A stretch of DNA of 64,000 bases from Diphasiastrum complanatum (lineage: Eukaryota > Streptophyta > Lycopodiopsida > Lycopodiales > Lycopodiaceae), in the NCBI GenBank assembly GCA_029204225.1, contig MU831831.1, forward strand, positions 1 through 64,000, read 5' to 3'. Made by a program: the position numbers and the translations under genes. The notes under the pieces were generated by a model. The model was not told the origin of the DNA and searched no databases. It saw nothing but the letters and a program-made list of their open reading frames with translations. Of the stretch, positions 9,486 to 21,859 are shown piece by piece. The stretch's first letter is position 1. Each line of letters begins with the position of its first letter.

Positions 9486-12485
9486 GGATAGTTGGCAGGC
9501 ATCTAGTCGGCGATATAGAGGTGTTTTGCACGGTGCCAGGGGGATCTGAGCTTCGTGGAGAGCGAAACGATCAGTTTTCGATATTTGGTAAGTGTAGCCT
9601 TGATTTTTTGCAAGTGTTGACATTGGACTGTAGGCAACCAAATCGAGCGTAGTTTGGCTCTAGACGACCTTTCTTCATGCCCACGGTGATTCCTACGGCG
9701 TCAATGTCAGACATTACGGCACACCTAGCGAGATTCGAACACCACATTCCAAATGCTTGTGTATTTTTGCCATTTTCACAAAATGACTTGTGAGCAACCG
9801 ATTCAGGTGATGTCTGAGCCTAGAATGCATTTCCACATGCCTGCGAAGACTCCTGTGACCTCCATTCCGCCTGTCTACGTCCGTATCACAAATTTCAACC
9901 CTAATTCCATGTTTTTTTAGGGTTTAGGTGTGGAGCATCGTGCAAGCATCTGTCAGGGGCATGGTTTAGGCCTACACTGCACTCCTTTACGCTTACACGG
10001 ACTCCCACGCTAACATCAACCGCCTGTTATCTCTCATACTGATATAATTCTATCCCACACCCTAATCCCATATGTTTTTTGGCACTTGCTATGATGTGTG
10101 AATTGGCATCATTGTCATGTATGCTCTGATATTTTGAGCTCTATTTGAGCCCGGTAATGTTGTTCAATGCAATGTATTTTTTTTCTATTGAATGTTTGCT
10201 TGCTTATTTTTGTTTGCAGGTTTGATCTCGTGTTGATACGATGCTAGTGCGGGGCCGAGGCCTTTGGGCCGAGGTTGAGCTTACCGACGGGGAAGTGGCT
10301 ACACACCATGGCTAAGGGACCCGCAGATGGAGATGCTTGCATTGCGATGATCACTTCACATGATCACTCACCAGGGTTAGGGCTCACTTACTGCAGGTCA
10401 GAGGGCCAGATGGGCGGGCATTGGGCATATCTGATTGCCCCAAGATTTTTGATGAGGAGATGCAGAGGTTGTCTAGTATGTACGGGATCGATGCTGCATC
10501 ACAGGGTTCTACACAGGGATAGGTAGCAAGAGCAGCTACAGGCTCACAGGCAGGCGGGCAGGGCCTACCACGGGTATAGGGCCTAGTACATCACGGGCAG
10601 GGCATGGTATAGGTGCAGGGCCTAGTACATCACGGGCAGGGCATGGTACAAGTGCAAGGTCTAGTACAGCACCGTCAGTTCCATCCGCAGCAGCAAGGCC
10701 TGGTTCAGAGGCACGAGCATCAGATGAGCATGTTGGTTCAATGGCAGCGGGTCCTTCTAGTCCCTCGTCTTTGACAACAGATGCACGACATGCTTCGACC
10801 GGTCCTGCCAAAGAGAGTGACACACCCACAGATGAGCCATCCATTGGACATGCTAGACCACGAGCGCCATATATACAACAGAGAGGGGTTAGGCCCAGAC
10901 AGCAGACCCTTGATCGATGCGGGTGGCAGAGAGAGCAGCAGGCCTGGTGCACTCGACTTATTGGCCAGTTCTTTTACAAGTGCAGCATTCCTTTTGTTGT
11001 TGCTAACACTTGGGTGTTCAGGGAGTTCTGCGCACAGATGGCGGTCGTGGATGCTACATGGACACCTCCCAGGTGAGAGGCACTGCGAGGCAGGACGCTT
11101 CGTCAGGAGGAGACCATCATGCGGGAGCTGAGTTCCATTCGCTCAGCTTGGCAGACGTAAGTACTTTGTCTTTATAAACTCTTTGAATGTGTTTAGGGTT
11201 TACCGGTGGCGCAATTTTTGCATGTGGCTAATGGGTGTTTTGTGGAAAGTATGGATGCACGATATTGAGTGATGGATGGATTGACGTTCGTCGGCGATCC
11301 GTCACCAATATCTTGGTTTCTTGCCTGCTTGGCACAGTATTTCTACGTGGTGTGAATGTCACTCGAGGTGGAGCCATCACAGCCGACTTCATATGGGAGC
11401 ATGTCAGAGATGTTATTGTTGACATCGAGGTGGAGCACGTGGTTCAGGTCGTCACCGACAACGCTTCAAACTGCAAGCAAATGGGTGAGATTATGATGAG
11501 GGACGGTCTCATTTACAAGTTCATGGACCGCATCGGCGAGGCGATTCATTCATCAGCCTTGGATCAACACAGGTATGACTCTTCAGTGTCTAGTTTGTTG
11601 TTTCTCACTCAAGTTTGATGTGTTTCTTTTATGCTACGGTGCACTGATTATTGTAATTTGTCTGCTGCAGGAGGGGCGAGATCTCGCATATATGGGAGGC
11701 CAGATGGGACTTCTTCCACCGACCCATCGACGTCGTTGCCCACATGTTGCACCCCCCGTGGCGCTCTACCCGAGAAAGGGACGATCCGGAGCTGCACTGG
11801 GGATGGGTGGAGTACACGGAGCATGGCCCGGACCAGGTACGTGTGAGAAATCGCTTGGTAGCAATGTTACTGCAATAGTGTAATCATTGCTAGTGTGTGA
11901 ATTTGAGGGGACTTACACGTGCCATGTTTTTTCTTCTGCCAACAGGTCCGATTTTGGCCAACGTTGCCTGCCAACTGCTCACATTTGAGCGCTTCCAGTT
12001 TCCTTTCGATGGAGAGTAGAGTCGGCGGAGGGAGGATCCGCTGAGGCACGTTACATGGTGATGCATCCACGGGCGCAGCACAGGTGACCTACGACGATTG
12101 GCCGAGAGAGTCCTTGCACAGGACTGTTCAGCATCCGCTTGTGAGTGGAATTGGCGCACTTGAGCTTTGTATCACACACAGAAGAGAAGCAAATAATCCA
12201 TCAAGCAGTGTAGGTGATTGGTGTTTGTGAACACCAACGGCCGCCACCTGACACACAGACAAGACGGAGTAGACACGGGTGGGGGCAGCCAGATGGGGGC
12301 CAAAGGAGTGGAGAGAGACAGAGGTAGAGGCAGGGGGAGGGGGAGGATCCAGAGCCAGAGCACGCAACAGAGCCAGGGCCACACCACGGCGTATGGTTCC
12401 CTCCGATTCATCTGCAGACCCTTAGGATCTGCAGTCAGGCACAGATTCGGATGATTTTTCCTACCATGACTCTAACGAGTCTTAG
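9486..12485 (+). mobile_element. hAT (DUF659-type) transposon, right copy, internally deleted
   Basis: This copy is inverted relative to the left one. The reading frame starts about 10307 (MAKGPADGDACIAM), passes a Gly/Ser/Pro-rich region, then FFYKCSIPFVVANTWVFREF near 10970, a GTAAGT donor at 11157, and DUF659 from about 11251 (YGCTILSDGWIDVRRRSVTN, VQVVTDNASNCKQMGEI). Here the frame jumps directly to GLIYKFMDRIGEAI: the block carrying the CAAHCIDLL motif in the left copy is missing. Further exons follow after TGCAG at 11670 (WDFFHRPIDVVAHMLHPPWR) and after CAACAG near 11945. The last contains LAERVLAQDCSASACEWNW, the hAT C-terminal dimerisation motif, and ends near 12485 with an acidic tail. 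A TAG at about 12017 and other lesions make it a pseudogene. Confidence 0.83.
10581..10658 (+). repeat. 39-bp tandem duplication in the hAT N-terminal region
   Basis: Two units starting GCCTAGTACATCACGGGCAG at 10581 and 10620, with few mismatches. Thirty-nine bp is thirteen codons, so the frame is kept; it encodes two GPSTSRAGHGIGA-like peptides in the disordered N-terminal linker of the transposase. Confidence 0.9.
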
Positions 12486-12711
12486 TTGTATAGTTTTCAT
12501 TACGTTCATGGAACATCATTGTACCCCATTTTGGTGCCAATTGTATATTTCTAAACAAACAGTGGTATCTCCCACGAATCTCATAATAGGTTGGACTGAT
12601 GAAGGTAAATTGCTCCTCAATCTCCACCTCGCCTATGGAACATAAATGGCAGATCCTATCCTCTCGTGGGGTACTTTGAAACCGTCTAATTTCAACCTCA
12701 AGCTGGTGCAA
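12472..12711 (-). pseudogene. Non-LTR (LINE) ORF2 C-terminal fragment
   Basis: On the minus strand the frame contains STPREDRICHLCSIGEVEIE, then EEQFTFISPTYYEIRGRY. This matches the C-terminal cysteine region of LINE-type reverse transcriptases ('TPREERIC..C..G.VEDE.HFL..CP.Y...R'). The C-x2-C pair is present, but the second half (normally HFLLxCPxY) has become QFTFISPTY, losing the expected His and Cys. Only this tail is recognisable; the RT domain is not seen in the adjacent sequence. It abuts the end of the right hAT copy. Confidence 0.6.
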
Positions 12712-14611
12712 AGAGACATTGTTACCATTTCATTCTATCTACCTAGGGGAAGGTGGATGGTGAACGCTTGTGCACAGCCAGGATAGTGCTTGCATGAAGC
12801 AGGAGATGGCTGATGGCTCTGGCAAAGGTATGGGAAGCTGTCAGGGTTGGAGGTTGGATCTCGCTTGTCATAGGTCACGGGCCAAGCACGAAGGGTGGAT
12901 CTGGATTGGATCCTAGCGTGGAGTGGATCGTGTGACGTTCGGTTCTTTGTGGGTAACCGACGCCTGGCAGTTTGCAGCGGAAGGAGGTTGTAACAAACAC
13001 GGCAATAACCCAATATAAACCCTTCCAAGCCTGGTAGAAGTTGTCGGTCGCATACTAAATATAGGACCAACAAAGAGTATTCCTAGGTAAGTATAAGATT
13101 AAGCCATATCCAACGGTTGACTGCCAAAAAGGAGTTCTTGTCTTAGCATAAAGCTATTGGATGATGTTGAAGGCCATCACTTTGTCTTCTCAACGTTAAC
13201 ACGTTGTGCAATTCTAAGCGTTTGGGTTTAAACTTGACTTTCATACGTTTTTGAATACTTATTTATGTTTGTACCTTTTTCAATTAGTAACTTTTACCTT
13301 GTCTATGAAATCACAAACAATTGAGATCTCACGAGCACTAGGTTGCATAATTGAAAGTGTAGCTTGAGTAATATGAGCAAGATGTGGAGTAGCAAACATA
13401 GAGCCTATATCCACCATGGAAAAGGGCTGTACCGATGAAGGATATGTTGATGTAGCTAACCCTTGCTTGTAGTATGTTGCATATAGTGGCTCCAACCAAC
13501 TGTTTTAAGCAATCAAGTAGTGCTAAGTGACTGCATGGAATCCTGTAGCATTTGCATAGTAGCCTGCATCTGTTGCATTCTACCTTCAGAAAGGCCCATC
13601 CTAGCTAGAACTACATTCCTAGAAAGGCCCATCCCTCCCCTCCCTTAGTTTCTACCCTTTGATTATGTCAAAAACAATTGCTTTCTTAGTGTTAATGGGT
13701 AACATGTACATTATAATTCGTGATTAATCGATAGTGAAATTTGAATCTTGACGTGCAACTCCTGAGTCTTGTTACCTAACAATACCTGTCACTTGTGATT
13801 TAGGGTTCTTGATCCATTTGTAATGTTACAAGGTTACAGATGATGTCCTAAATTATTGTAAATCTACCGCTCTATAACAGTTATCTTTAAAGGAAAAAAA
13901 TGCTACATGCATACGTCAGTGAAAACTTGATCCATCTGTTGCCCGCAGTTTTAACTATGATCTATCTGCTATCATTACATTAGCTATTAACTACCAACTT
14001 CTATACATGAGTAGAAAGAATGATCATTGTTACTCGTCACTCACATTAATGTCACACCATACATATTACAATGTACAATGAAACACTAAAAAAAAACCCT
14101 TAAGGCTCTCTCTCTCTCTTTCTCTTTGTGGAAAATGTCAAAGAAAAATGGTTCAAACCGTTTTTCTTTTCTTTTTTTTACATGTAAGTTTTTTTTTCCA
14201 ATTCGAACCAAAAAATGGTTCGAACCGGGCCGGTTCAAACCGCGGTTTGACACAACTATGATATCTATATATGCTTCAGTACCATGTTATGAACACTATT
14301 AATAATACCAAAATGAACAGTAAAATAATGGACATTTAGTTATCACCTTAAAAACCCGTTCCGATTTGGGCTGCAACGATTGCATGACTTCATGGGGTTA
14401 ATGCCATATTTAATGAAGTTGGGGCAATGTATATGGTTTTGAGGACCCAAGGAGCATTTTTAACTTTTGGTCTTTCTTTGTATAGAGATTTGTCTCCATT
14501 GATATCCTACTTTGCTTCCACTTCTATGCATAATTTGTGATTGTTCATAGAATGTTAATCAGTTAATTCATTGTGAATGTTTCCGCTTCTAGTTCACCTT
14601 GCATTCCGACA
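12712..14611. other. No recognisable gene; possible LTR remnant at right end
   Basis: Short frames only. A palindromic GAACCGG...CCGGTTC stretch near 14220 lies beside two 'GGTTC(G/A)AACC'-type words. The right end of this stretch, up to 14611, would be LTR if the tRNA-Met-type binding site at 14612 is real. Confidence 0.35.
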
Positions 14612-14621
14612 TGGTATCAGA
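14612..14621 (+). other. Copia-type primer binding site remnant (initiator tRNA-Met)
   Basis: TGGTATCAGA at 14612-14621 matches the first ten bases of the canonical plant Copia primer binding site TGGTATCAGAGC, directly after an LTR-like ...CCGACA end. No gag or pol frame follows, so at best this is the stump of an element. The match is short and could be chance. Confidence 0.35.
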
Positions 14622-16600
14622 CCAGGTTCATAAGCTGCATGATTAACACTAGCCCCTATGTCTTGGAGATTATTATGCATATGGGCGATTTTGTTCCAGC
14701 CAATGGAGTATCTGAAGGGTGCATTCTAAGCAGATTGCGCGCACTTTACAATTCTCTGTGAGCTGGTTTGATACAGATTTATTGGCACATTTTCCAAGCA
14801 GCAAGGAGGCGCATATTTCTAGGCAGATTGAGCGCAAATCTCCTTCACTATAGGCACATTTTTCACCTATTTTGGACGGTTTTTCTGAGAGTGTTAGTTG
14901 CTGGTTTTCTGATGGCAGGTCACTGTTTTTCGAACTTTTTTATCGCTGTTTTCTTCTCAGATCTGTGGTTCATTTTCCAGCCAGCCAGAAGAGAAACAAT
15001 TGTCACACAATAGGTGTATTAAGCTGCCTATGTGAGCAGGTTTCCAATTTTTCAGCGCTGGAAATTAGTGGGGTGTTGGATTTTCTTCAAGAGCTTGGAT
15101 GCTATTCTCTTCTACAAACTTTTTTGAGTGAATAGGGTGCATTTTGAATCTATAGCATACTTAATAATCTGCTCTTTCCAATTCTTCTTCCTTTATAAGC
15201 TGCTTATGATTGATTCATGTGTATTTGTTGTCCATACTTGTTTGCAAATCACCTCACGTTAAATTGAGCTTGCCAATATAAAATTACTATTGTGGCAGGC
15301 CTCTGATACATAAGCACATGCATTGCATTTTTTACCATAACTTCAGCTAACTAAACCAAGTTAAAGATGAATCATCAATAAATCGGGTACCCAAACTTAC
15401 TAATACAATCGAATAAACATCAGAACAAATAGCATTTGCATAAACTTGTATTCAAAGTGGAAAGGTAGAAATTTTGTGGAGGAACTAGATAATGAAACCA
15501 TTAGAATAATTGTAAGAATAAAGAATCACATACTAAAACATGCAGATTACACAAAAAAAATAAAGCTAAGAACAAATACCATAGACCTTTACAATGTTGA
15601 TGAACCTTTTTTTCTTAGTAAACCTTTCCTTCTTAGGATCAGCACTTCATTCATATCTTACAGTCTATGCTCAATAGAGAATTTAACGAAGCACATTGCA
15701 GATTTAAAGCTTTTCAACAATTTTCATTTAGCTTGTTGCTGAAGTATCACAAACAGACCTTTCAACAGTTTAACTACAAAACTTCCAAATTTACCTTGTT
15801 GTGGAATCATAGAGCAGAATATAAGCAGAAATGTTTAGGTTATTCATCTGTTAAATGAGAAAAATCAACAACCTTATCAGCTCTATTGTATCAATAGAAC
15901 TCAGAATACAACTACAATGTACAAACATATCCATACCCTTGAACAAGTTTGTCTGCCATCCTAAAATGTAAGAAAGCATGGCTAGAATCAACTACCTAGC
16001 CAGTTCTTTTAGAAAAGTGGAATAGTATGGTTTTGCAGGCAGAGATAACAAGCTTAATCTCTTAGGTAGATTTCAATAACATTGACGGTTGTAACAGCAA
16101 AAATCTTGATGGCTATTGATGACTTGGTTATTTGAAATGGCATCAACTAGGTTTTTGTTAAAAAACTGAAAGCCTTTTAACAGAAATTTCAAATAGAACT
16201 TTTTGGCAAAACATAAGATTACCTAAGCATTCATACATCTAAACTACAAAAATTCCTACAAACTTATGCAGGGGGACTCCAATATATTCTTCAATTTTGT
16301 GACTGAAGATAGTCTTACTTACAGATTTTCACAGCCCAGCATCCATTACGACTTAAGTGTAGGAGAACTTTGGATAAATTTGTGAACTACAACTTTCAAA
16401 GGATGAGAGAGATGTCTGATGTCCAAAAAGGGATCACAATATAAAAGAGCTTGTTACAAATGAGCCATTAACCCTCCCTTTGTTTGAAGATGCCAATCAA
16501 AAATCCGTTACTTGGAACTTTGAAATATTATTTCCTATCACTGACCTAGACCTAATACTTTGTCTAACACAACATACCAGCAAACAGCATATGCATGGAC
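14622..16600. other. AT-rich intergenic sequence, nothing recognised
   Basis: Read on both strands; only short unremarkable open frames, no repeat structure and no splice-flanked coding block. Its right end adjoins the 3' end of the histone deacetylase gene and may contain its polyadenylation region. Confidence 0.5.
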
Positions 16601-16627
16601 CCAAAAGGGACAATGAACCTGGCTGCC

Positions 16628-19600
16628 TTAAAAATGCTCTCTTTTAGTCACGTACATCCCCTTCCATACAATTACCTGCTCTGGAGATGCCTGCTCTTCT
16701 TTGATTTCTTTATGACGTTCTGTAACTTTTGTCGTATTCTCATCCACTTCGTTGTCCTCATCCTACAAAACATTGAGAACAAATGAGACAACCTTTAATA
16801 ATATAAGCCTTAGAGATGGGTGTAGCTCCTATCAAGCATCAGGCCTGGCCACTGAAGAATTTAGACTATAGTGACGCACTATCATCTTCTAAAAGTCTAG
16901 GCCTCAATTTCTTAGGAACTTTCTCCAATACTCAATTTGCAGAAAAATCACCATTGACGTTGCCTCTGTGACTTCCTCTTGCTTCACTTTGTTTGCCTGC
17001 TCCTGATTTGTAGGTGAAGCCATCCTGCCATCAACAAAGTTTCACCAATTTAGAGGACAGTCAGCTGATAAAATGCGGCAACATCCAAAAAATTCTTAAA
17101 AGTGCAGGTTACAGAATTGGACTCCATAGCGTTGCCTGTAGGTACCTGCAGAAAAAAGATACGTTCAACAAGCACAATGCTTCTTGCCATGTCTTAAACC
17201 CTAACATTCTCTGAAACATTATTCCTCTACCAGAATACCTCCTTCAGGCTTGCCTTTGGTATAAAGCAGCTGCATCAAATATTATTACTAAAATAACTTG
17301 GTATTATGAATGCCGTCATGCTTATACCTAATGGAGGTTAAAATCAATCCACTTCAAACCTCTTGGTAATTATTAGTCTTTGTGAGTAAGTTTGAAATAT
17401 CAGGCACGGCTCAAGCTACTCCACCTTGGAAAGTTAACACCATTCGCATTAGCTTCTTGACTATGACAGATTGTGTTATCCTCTGCATCCCAGTCAGACA
17501 TATTCCACTTATGATACCTGTCTCCTCGTGCTTCCATATCAAGTTCTTCCTGCCAAATATGACCCAATTACATTAACTCTAGAAACTGAACGTTGAACAA
17601 GAATATCAATATGTGTCACACCTCCTGAGATGATACTGTTTTAGCTGGCATAAATTGAGGGACAAAATTAATGCCTAATGTGACATAAGCTTAACTCAAA
17701 CATCTAGCCAAAGATTTTACAATGCAATATAACAAATGCCCTGAAACGCTTCACTAGAAAGGAAGATTACCTCTTCAGGTATTTCTGTATCCGGTGGCCT
17801 TTCCTGGAAAGGAACACTAGGTGCATGCTGCAGTCTGGAGAGGTTTTCTACAAGATACTTTCTGCAAAGGACATGTCATAATATAAATGCTTAAACCAGC
17901 ATAGTGATGCTATAACTGATCACTTTATAAAGCTTGAATACAACACTAAGAAAGATGGGATACAAATGCCAACCACTTGCACCTGGTAAACTCCAAGTCA
18001 CTTTTTGTATTCCGATTCTCCATGTTGCTGGGTGCCACATGAAGAGTATAGTCTGGCCCAAAGTACCCATAATAGTCATTGTATGGTAGCTTGTCATCAA
18101 GCTCAACTCCCACAGCAATCCCTGTCTGCACAATAATCGGCATTACATCAAATATTCTGGTCATTTCTAATGCCTTGCCCAATAGGCACAGGTACAGAAG
18201 GCATTGGGGACAATCGAATTTTGGCAGTCAACAAACATATAAATAATCTGAAAGGCTCATCCAAACCTCATAACACCAGCAGCGGGCAACATTTCGAATA
18301 GTGTAGCCTCCACCTCCTAGCAACAGAAGGGGAACATCGAACGAGCGCATAAAGCGCACACACTCTGCATGCCCTTTAACTGACAGGTTGAAACAACCCA
18401 ACCTATCACCAGACAAAGAATCTGCTCCACATTGCAGAACCACTGCACCGGGTTGAAAAACCTCCATAACCTTAGTTATAATTGGCTTGAACAGAGATTG
18501 GTAACTCTCATCGTCTATGCCATCTTTTAGTGGTGCATTCAAAGAATAGTATTTCCCTTCTGAATGACCAACATCCCTGACGTCCCCAGTGCCAGGAAAA
18601 TAGTCTCCAAACTTGTGGAAAGACACAGTCATGACTCGATTAGTCGTATAGAAAGCTTCCTCGACACCATCGCCATGATGTATGTCTATGTCAATGTATA
18701 GGACCCTCTGCCATTCATGTGCATTTTCACTCAAGCATTGTCAATCAATGGGAAAATGCAATTCTAATAACATAAAAGCAGACTTCACCGAGTTAAACAA
18801 ATGACTAGTAATGGACACATTGTGTTTACGAATGACTCCTAGGACTCACTGAAAACTTAAATCAAGTTACACTTACACATCAAATATGTATCTAGCTGAT
18901 TCTCTAACACAGTTTGTTTGCTCACTGATAAGATAGTAAGGTGAATCCCTCCTTTGAATATTACAAATTCGTTTAATGCTCTCAACAAATCACCATCATA
19001 AAGTAGAGACCACAATTGAAAAAAAGTTTGGCGAATATGTGGTGTGTTTTAGACGCTATTGAGGACAATGACCTTTCCACTAGGTTCAACAACGGTTGTT
19101 TCACAGGAATGAAGTTGCATTTGAACTTGAAGGTATAGACATGTGCATCACAAAATAGGCATCCTTATTGAATGCAAACATGGAGAATGTGTGAAATGTG
19201 TTTCAAACTTGGAAGTATTGGGGAATGAATTTTCCAGTAACCAAGTTCACTAGGAATTCTATCGAAGAAATGGAGTTGCATTAAAATGTGAAGGCTTAGA
19301 CATGTGTAAAATGTGGAAGCGATGTCAATACATAGTCTCTAAACAGAAGTGTCTTAAGGAAGATGAACAAGAGAAAGTGCTCAAACTGCAACTAAACTTG
19401 GAACATGATTTGGAATCTATCACCCTTTCACCAATGTACAAATCTATAATATGTAAAGCTTCTGAATTACATATCACATAAAACCAATGTTAATAACCCA
19501 AGTATAAGCTGAAAATTAGAACCAGATGAAAACATTTGCACTTGTCAAGTTCAAATAAAAATAAAACCTTGATGTTGAAGATATTTGTAGACTTGATAAA

Positions 19601-20327
19601 AATATAATTGTTGATATCGAGAAGCCTTTTAAAAAAGACATAGAACTTATATTGAATAGTTAAGCCTTTTAAAAAAGACGTAGAACTTATATTGAATAGT
19701 TCGTATTGCAGCAGATGATTCTACTTGTCTCTTAAACTCTAAGTCTCATGAATCTTGACAGAAAGCATCAGACTAAATGCCAAGGGAGCTACTTACCGCA
19801 TGATACTTCAGCAGCTCCAGGATAGCAAGAACAATATCATTGACATAGCAGAATCCCGAAGCCTCACATTTTTTTGCATGGTGAAGGCCACCTGACCAAT
19901 TAATGGCAATGTCGGAATGGCCATGGTTGAGCTTCACTGCACCTCCTACTGATCCTCCAGCATATGTTTGACAGAAAGAGTAAAGTCCATCAAAAACAGG
20001 GCAATCCTCCCCCAAATTAAAACGCTTTAGAGCACGAAGTTGCTTTTTATTTTGTGTCTCTGGGGTAACTGTTTTCAAAAAGGCCACATAATCGTCCTCA
20101 TGAAATCTGCACAGATCTTTATAACGAGCTGGAATGGGTTTCAACATCTCCATTTTCTGGTGCACACCGTAATGCATCAGCAAAGAATGTGTCATGCGGA
20201 TGCGATGTGGCTTCATAGGGTGGCCTGGCCCATAGTAGAAATTTCCCACCTCCGAGTCGTAAAAATAAGCTACTCTCTTCTTATGACTCTCTGGACCTGC
20301 CAGCAATGAGTTCCCTGACCCGTCCAT
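16628..20327 (-). CDS. HDA19: Class I RPD3-type histone deacetylase (HDA19-like)
   Basis: Zn-dependent lysine deacetylase acting on histone tails in nuclear corepressor complexes. Firm coding exons on the minus strand are 20327-19797 (177 codons from ATG), 18707-18267 (147 codons), 18125-17983 and 17861-17771, all joining in frame with GT/AG sites. The tail is less certain: 17549 to about 17441 (acidic, [10 protein letters not shown]), possibly 17145-17113, 17024-16952 (with KVKQEE), and 16762 to a stop near 16628 ([13 protein letters not shown]). Catalytic residues by position are His149/His150 (GGLHHAKK), zinc ligands Asp185/His187 ([11 protein letters not shown]) and Asp273 ([10 protein letters not shown]), and Tyr312 (GGGGYTIRN); none is missing. 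[16 protein letters not shown] and the acidic and VDE.TTKV-like tail favour HDA19 over HDA6. Intron 1 is about 1.1 kb. No stop or frameshift is seen in the core, so it is likely functional. Confidence 0.95.
19622..19701. repeat. 40-bp tandem duplication in HDAC intron 1
   Basis: Two units starting AAGCCTTTTAAAAAAGAC at 19622 and 19662 differ by one base. The duplication lies wholly inside the first intron of the deacetylase gene, so it should not affect the protein. Confidence 0.95.
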
Positions 20328-21245
20328 TACAAATTTTTTGCTTTTTTCCTCGCCTTCCTGCTTCTATCATGAAGAAAAGTTTCATAATGTCTGTTACAAA
20401 TCTGTAATGCCTGCTAGTTAACAAAATAATGCGACAATCACCATGAACAGCCTAAGTATTCATATCTTTGTAATTGCCGGCAAATGTTAAATCAAGCCAA
20501 TGCGATATGGACAACGGCTAAAGCCTTATTGAATAATATGTCAGCCAAAATGTAAGGTTCATCCGATCATACATTGATTTCTTTTGCCATTCATGAATAA
20601 GTGTGTCTATTGCTTCCGCTTCTGTTGCAGCTCGACTATCTGAACAAGTAACAGGATGAGATCATGCAGCTTAAAGTGGAGTATTGAAGATTCTTACCTA
20701 ATAAGATCTAACGCTCAAAAGCTTCACTGTTGCTCTCCTTGATACCCATGCGGTTGAAGCAGTCGAAACTTCGCAATTCTTGGAGAACCCGCCTTCCACA
20801 AACTGCATGTACAGTTGAACAGAAACCAAAAATTCTCAATGAAAACAAAGAAGTATTTAACTTACAACCTAATAAACCCTAAACAACTCTTTAATCCCTG
20901 AATTGGAAACCCGAAGCGTTTGACTCTGACAACCAAAAGCCGCTTACTACAAAATTCCGCTCCAAAAACAGCACAAGTACCAGAACAGCAAAGAAAGTCC
21001 TCATAATTAAAGCCAAAGCGTAAGCCCAATGCAGAGCCTACGCTCAAGCAGAAAAACTTACTTCAATCCAATGCTTGCGCTACTTTCCACCCCGTAGCAC
21101 AAAACTTAGCTCAAAAAATCTATCGTCTTTGTGCTTTAAAACATAAGCGCCCCCCGCGCCTCAGCTTCCCATCACCAGCGCTCTCTCGCAGCTGCAGAAT
21201 CGCCCTCTCCGCCTTCGCCTTCTGCTCCTGCGCCGCTTCCTCTCT
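20328..21245 (-). other. HDAC 5' UTR and probable leader intron(s)
   Basis: Between the start codon at 20327 and the TATA box at 21269-21276 there is no upstream coding frame of note. The first 100 bp downstream of the TATA box (about 21150-21245) is GC- and CT-rich (repeated CGCCTTC/CTCTCTCGC on the plus strand), typical of a transcribed plant leader. The AT-rich remainder probably holds at least one 5' UTR intron, but exact sites cannot be fixed from sequence alone. Confidence 0.5.
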
Positions 21246-21268
21246 CTCGCTGTGGCTCTTCTTCATGT

Positions 21269-21276
21269 TATTTATA
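21269..21276 (-). promoter_or_regulatory. TATA box for the histone deacetylase gene
   Basis: TATAAATA on the minus strand, about 30 bp before a sharp switch into a GC/CT-rich leader. Transcription start is inferred at about 21,240. Position and orientation fit the deacetylase, the only gene downstream on that strand. Confidence 0.65.
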
Positions 21277-21579
21277 CTTTTGTACAAGGACTTAACCGTA
21301 GGTGAACCAGGGTGGTCACCACCTGGGTTAATGTGGGGTTAAGTTGGTGCGATGTGTTTTGAATTTAAATTCGCTTCTCAACTAAAAATTTCACTCTTTT
21401 TTGCCTCCAAATTTTTTGCCTCCAAAAAAGGAAAAAAGGGCTATTTTGCTTTTAGCCTCACCCCGGAACAAGCAATTTTAGGATGGTGTCCAAACCACAA
21501 TAGAGTTGATCAAAAAAATGCTACAAACTGCATCACACACCCTTTGGAACCTCGCCTTAAATAGCCCTAATAAAGATTC

Positions 21580-21690
21580 ACCCAACGGGGTTGTCTTAGT
21601 TGGTTAGCTTGACATCCAAAGTTTCTTTGGTCTCAGGTTCGAGCCTCCCCTTGGAAACCAAGAAGCATTATATAGACATCATAACCTCGA
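21580..21690 (+). mobile_element. tRNA-derived SINE-like sequence
   Basis: A pol III A-box-like TCTTAGTTGGTTAGC (from 21594) and a B-box GGTTCGAGCC (21636-21645) are about 40 bp apart in the right order, starting CCAACGGGGTTG and followed by GGTTCGAGCCTCCCC. This is the head of a tRNA-related SINE as seen in many plants; a true tRNA is excluded because no cloverleaf or 3' acceptor pairing is apparent. The 3' limit is uncertain. Confidence 0.5.
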
Positions 21691-21782
21691 TTTTGACCAT
21701 GAAATATACCGATGTTTAGATTGTTGCTCATAAACTAATTGATTGTAGAATCCCTAGCATTGTGGTGGAGAATATTGAGTTA

Positions 21783-21859
21783 GAGAGTACTACTAAGAAC
21801 CCCCAAGTTCTAGATTGAATTTGAGAGTACTACTAAGAACCCCCAAGTTCTAGATTTCC
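21783..21859. repeat. 40-bp tandem duplication
   Basis: Units starting GAGAGTACTACTAAGAACCC at 21783 and 21823, essentially identical over about 37 bp. Non-coding. Confidence 0.9.

Noticed and set aside
13280-13495. 71-codon minus-strand frame
   Set aside because: No motif, no splice context and no second copy; indistinguishable from chance in AT-rich sequence.
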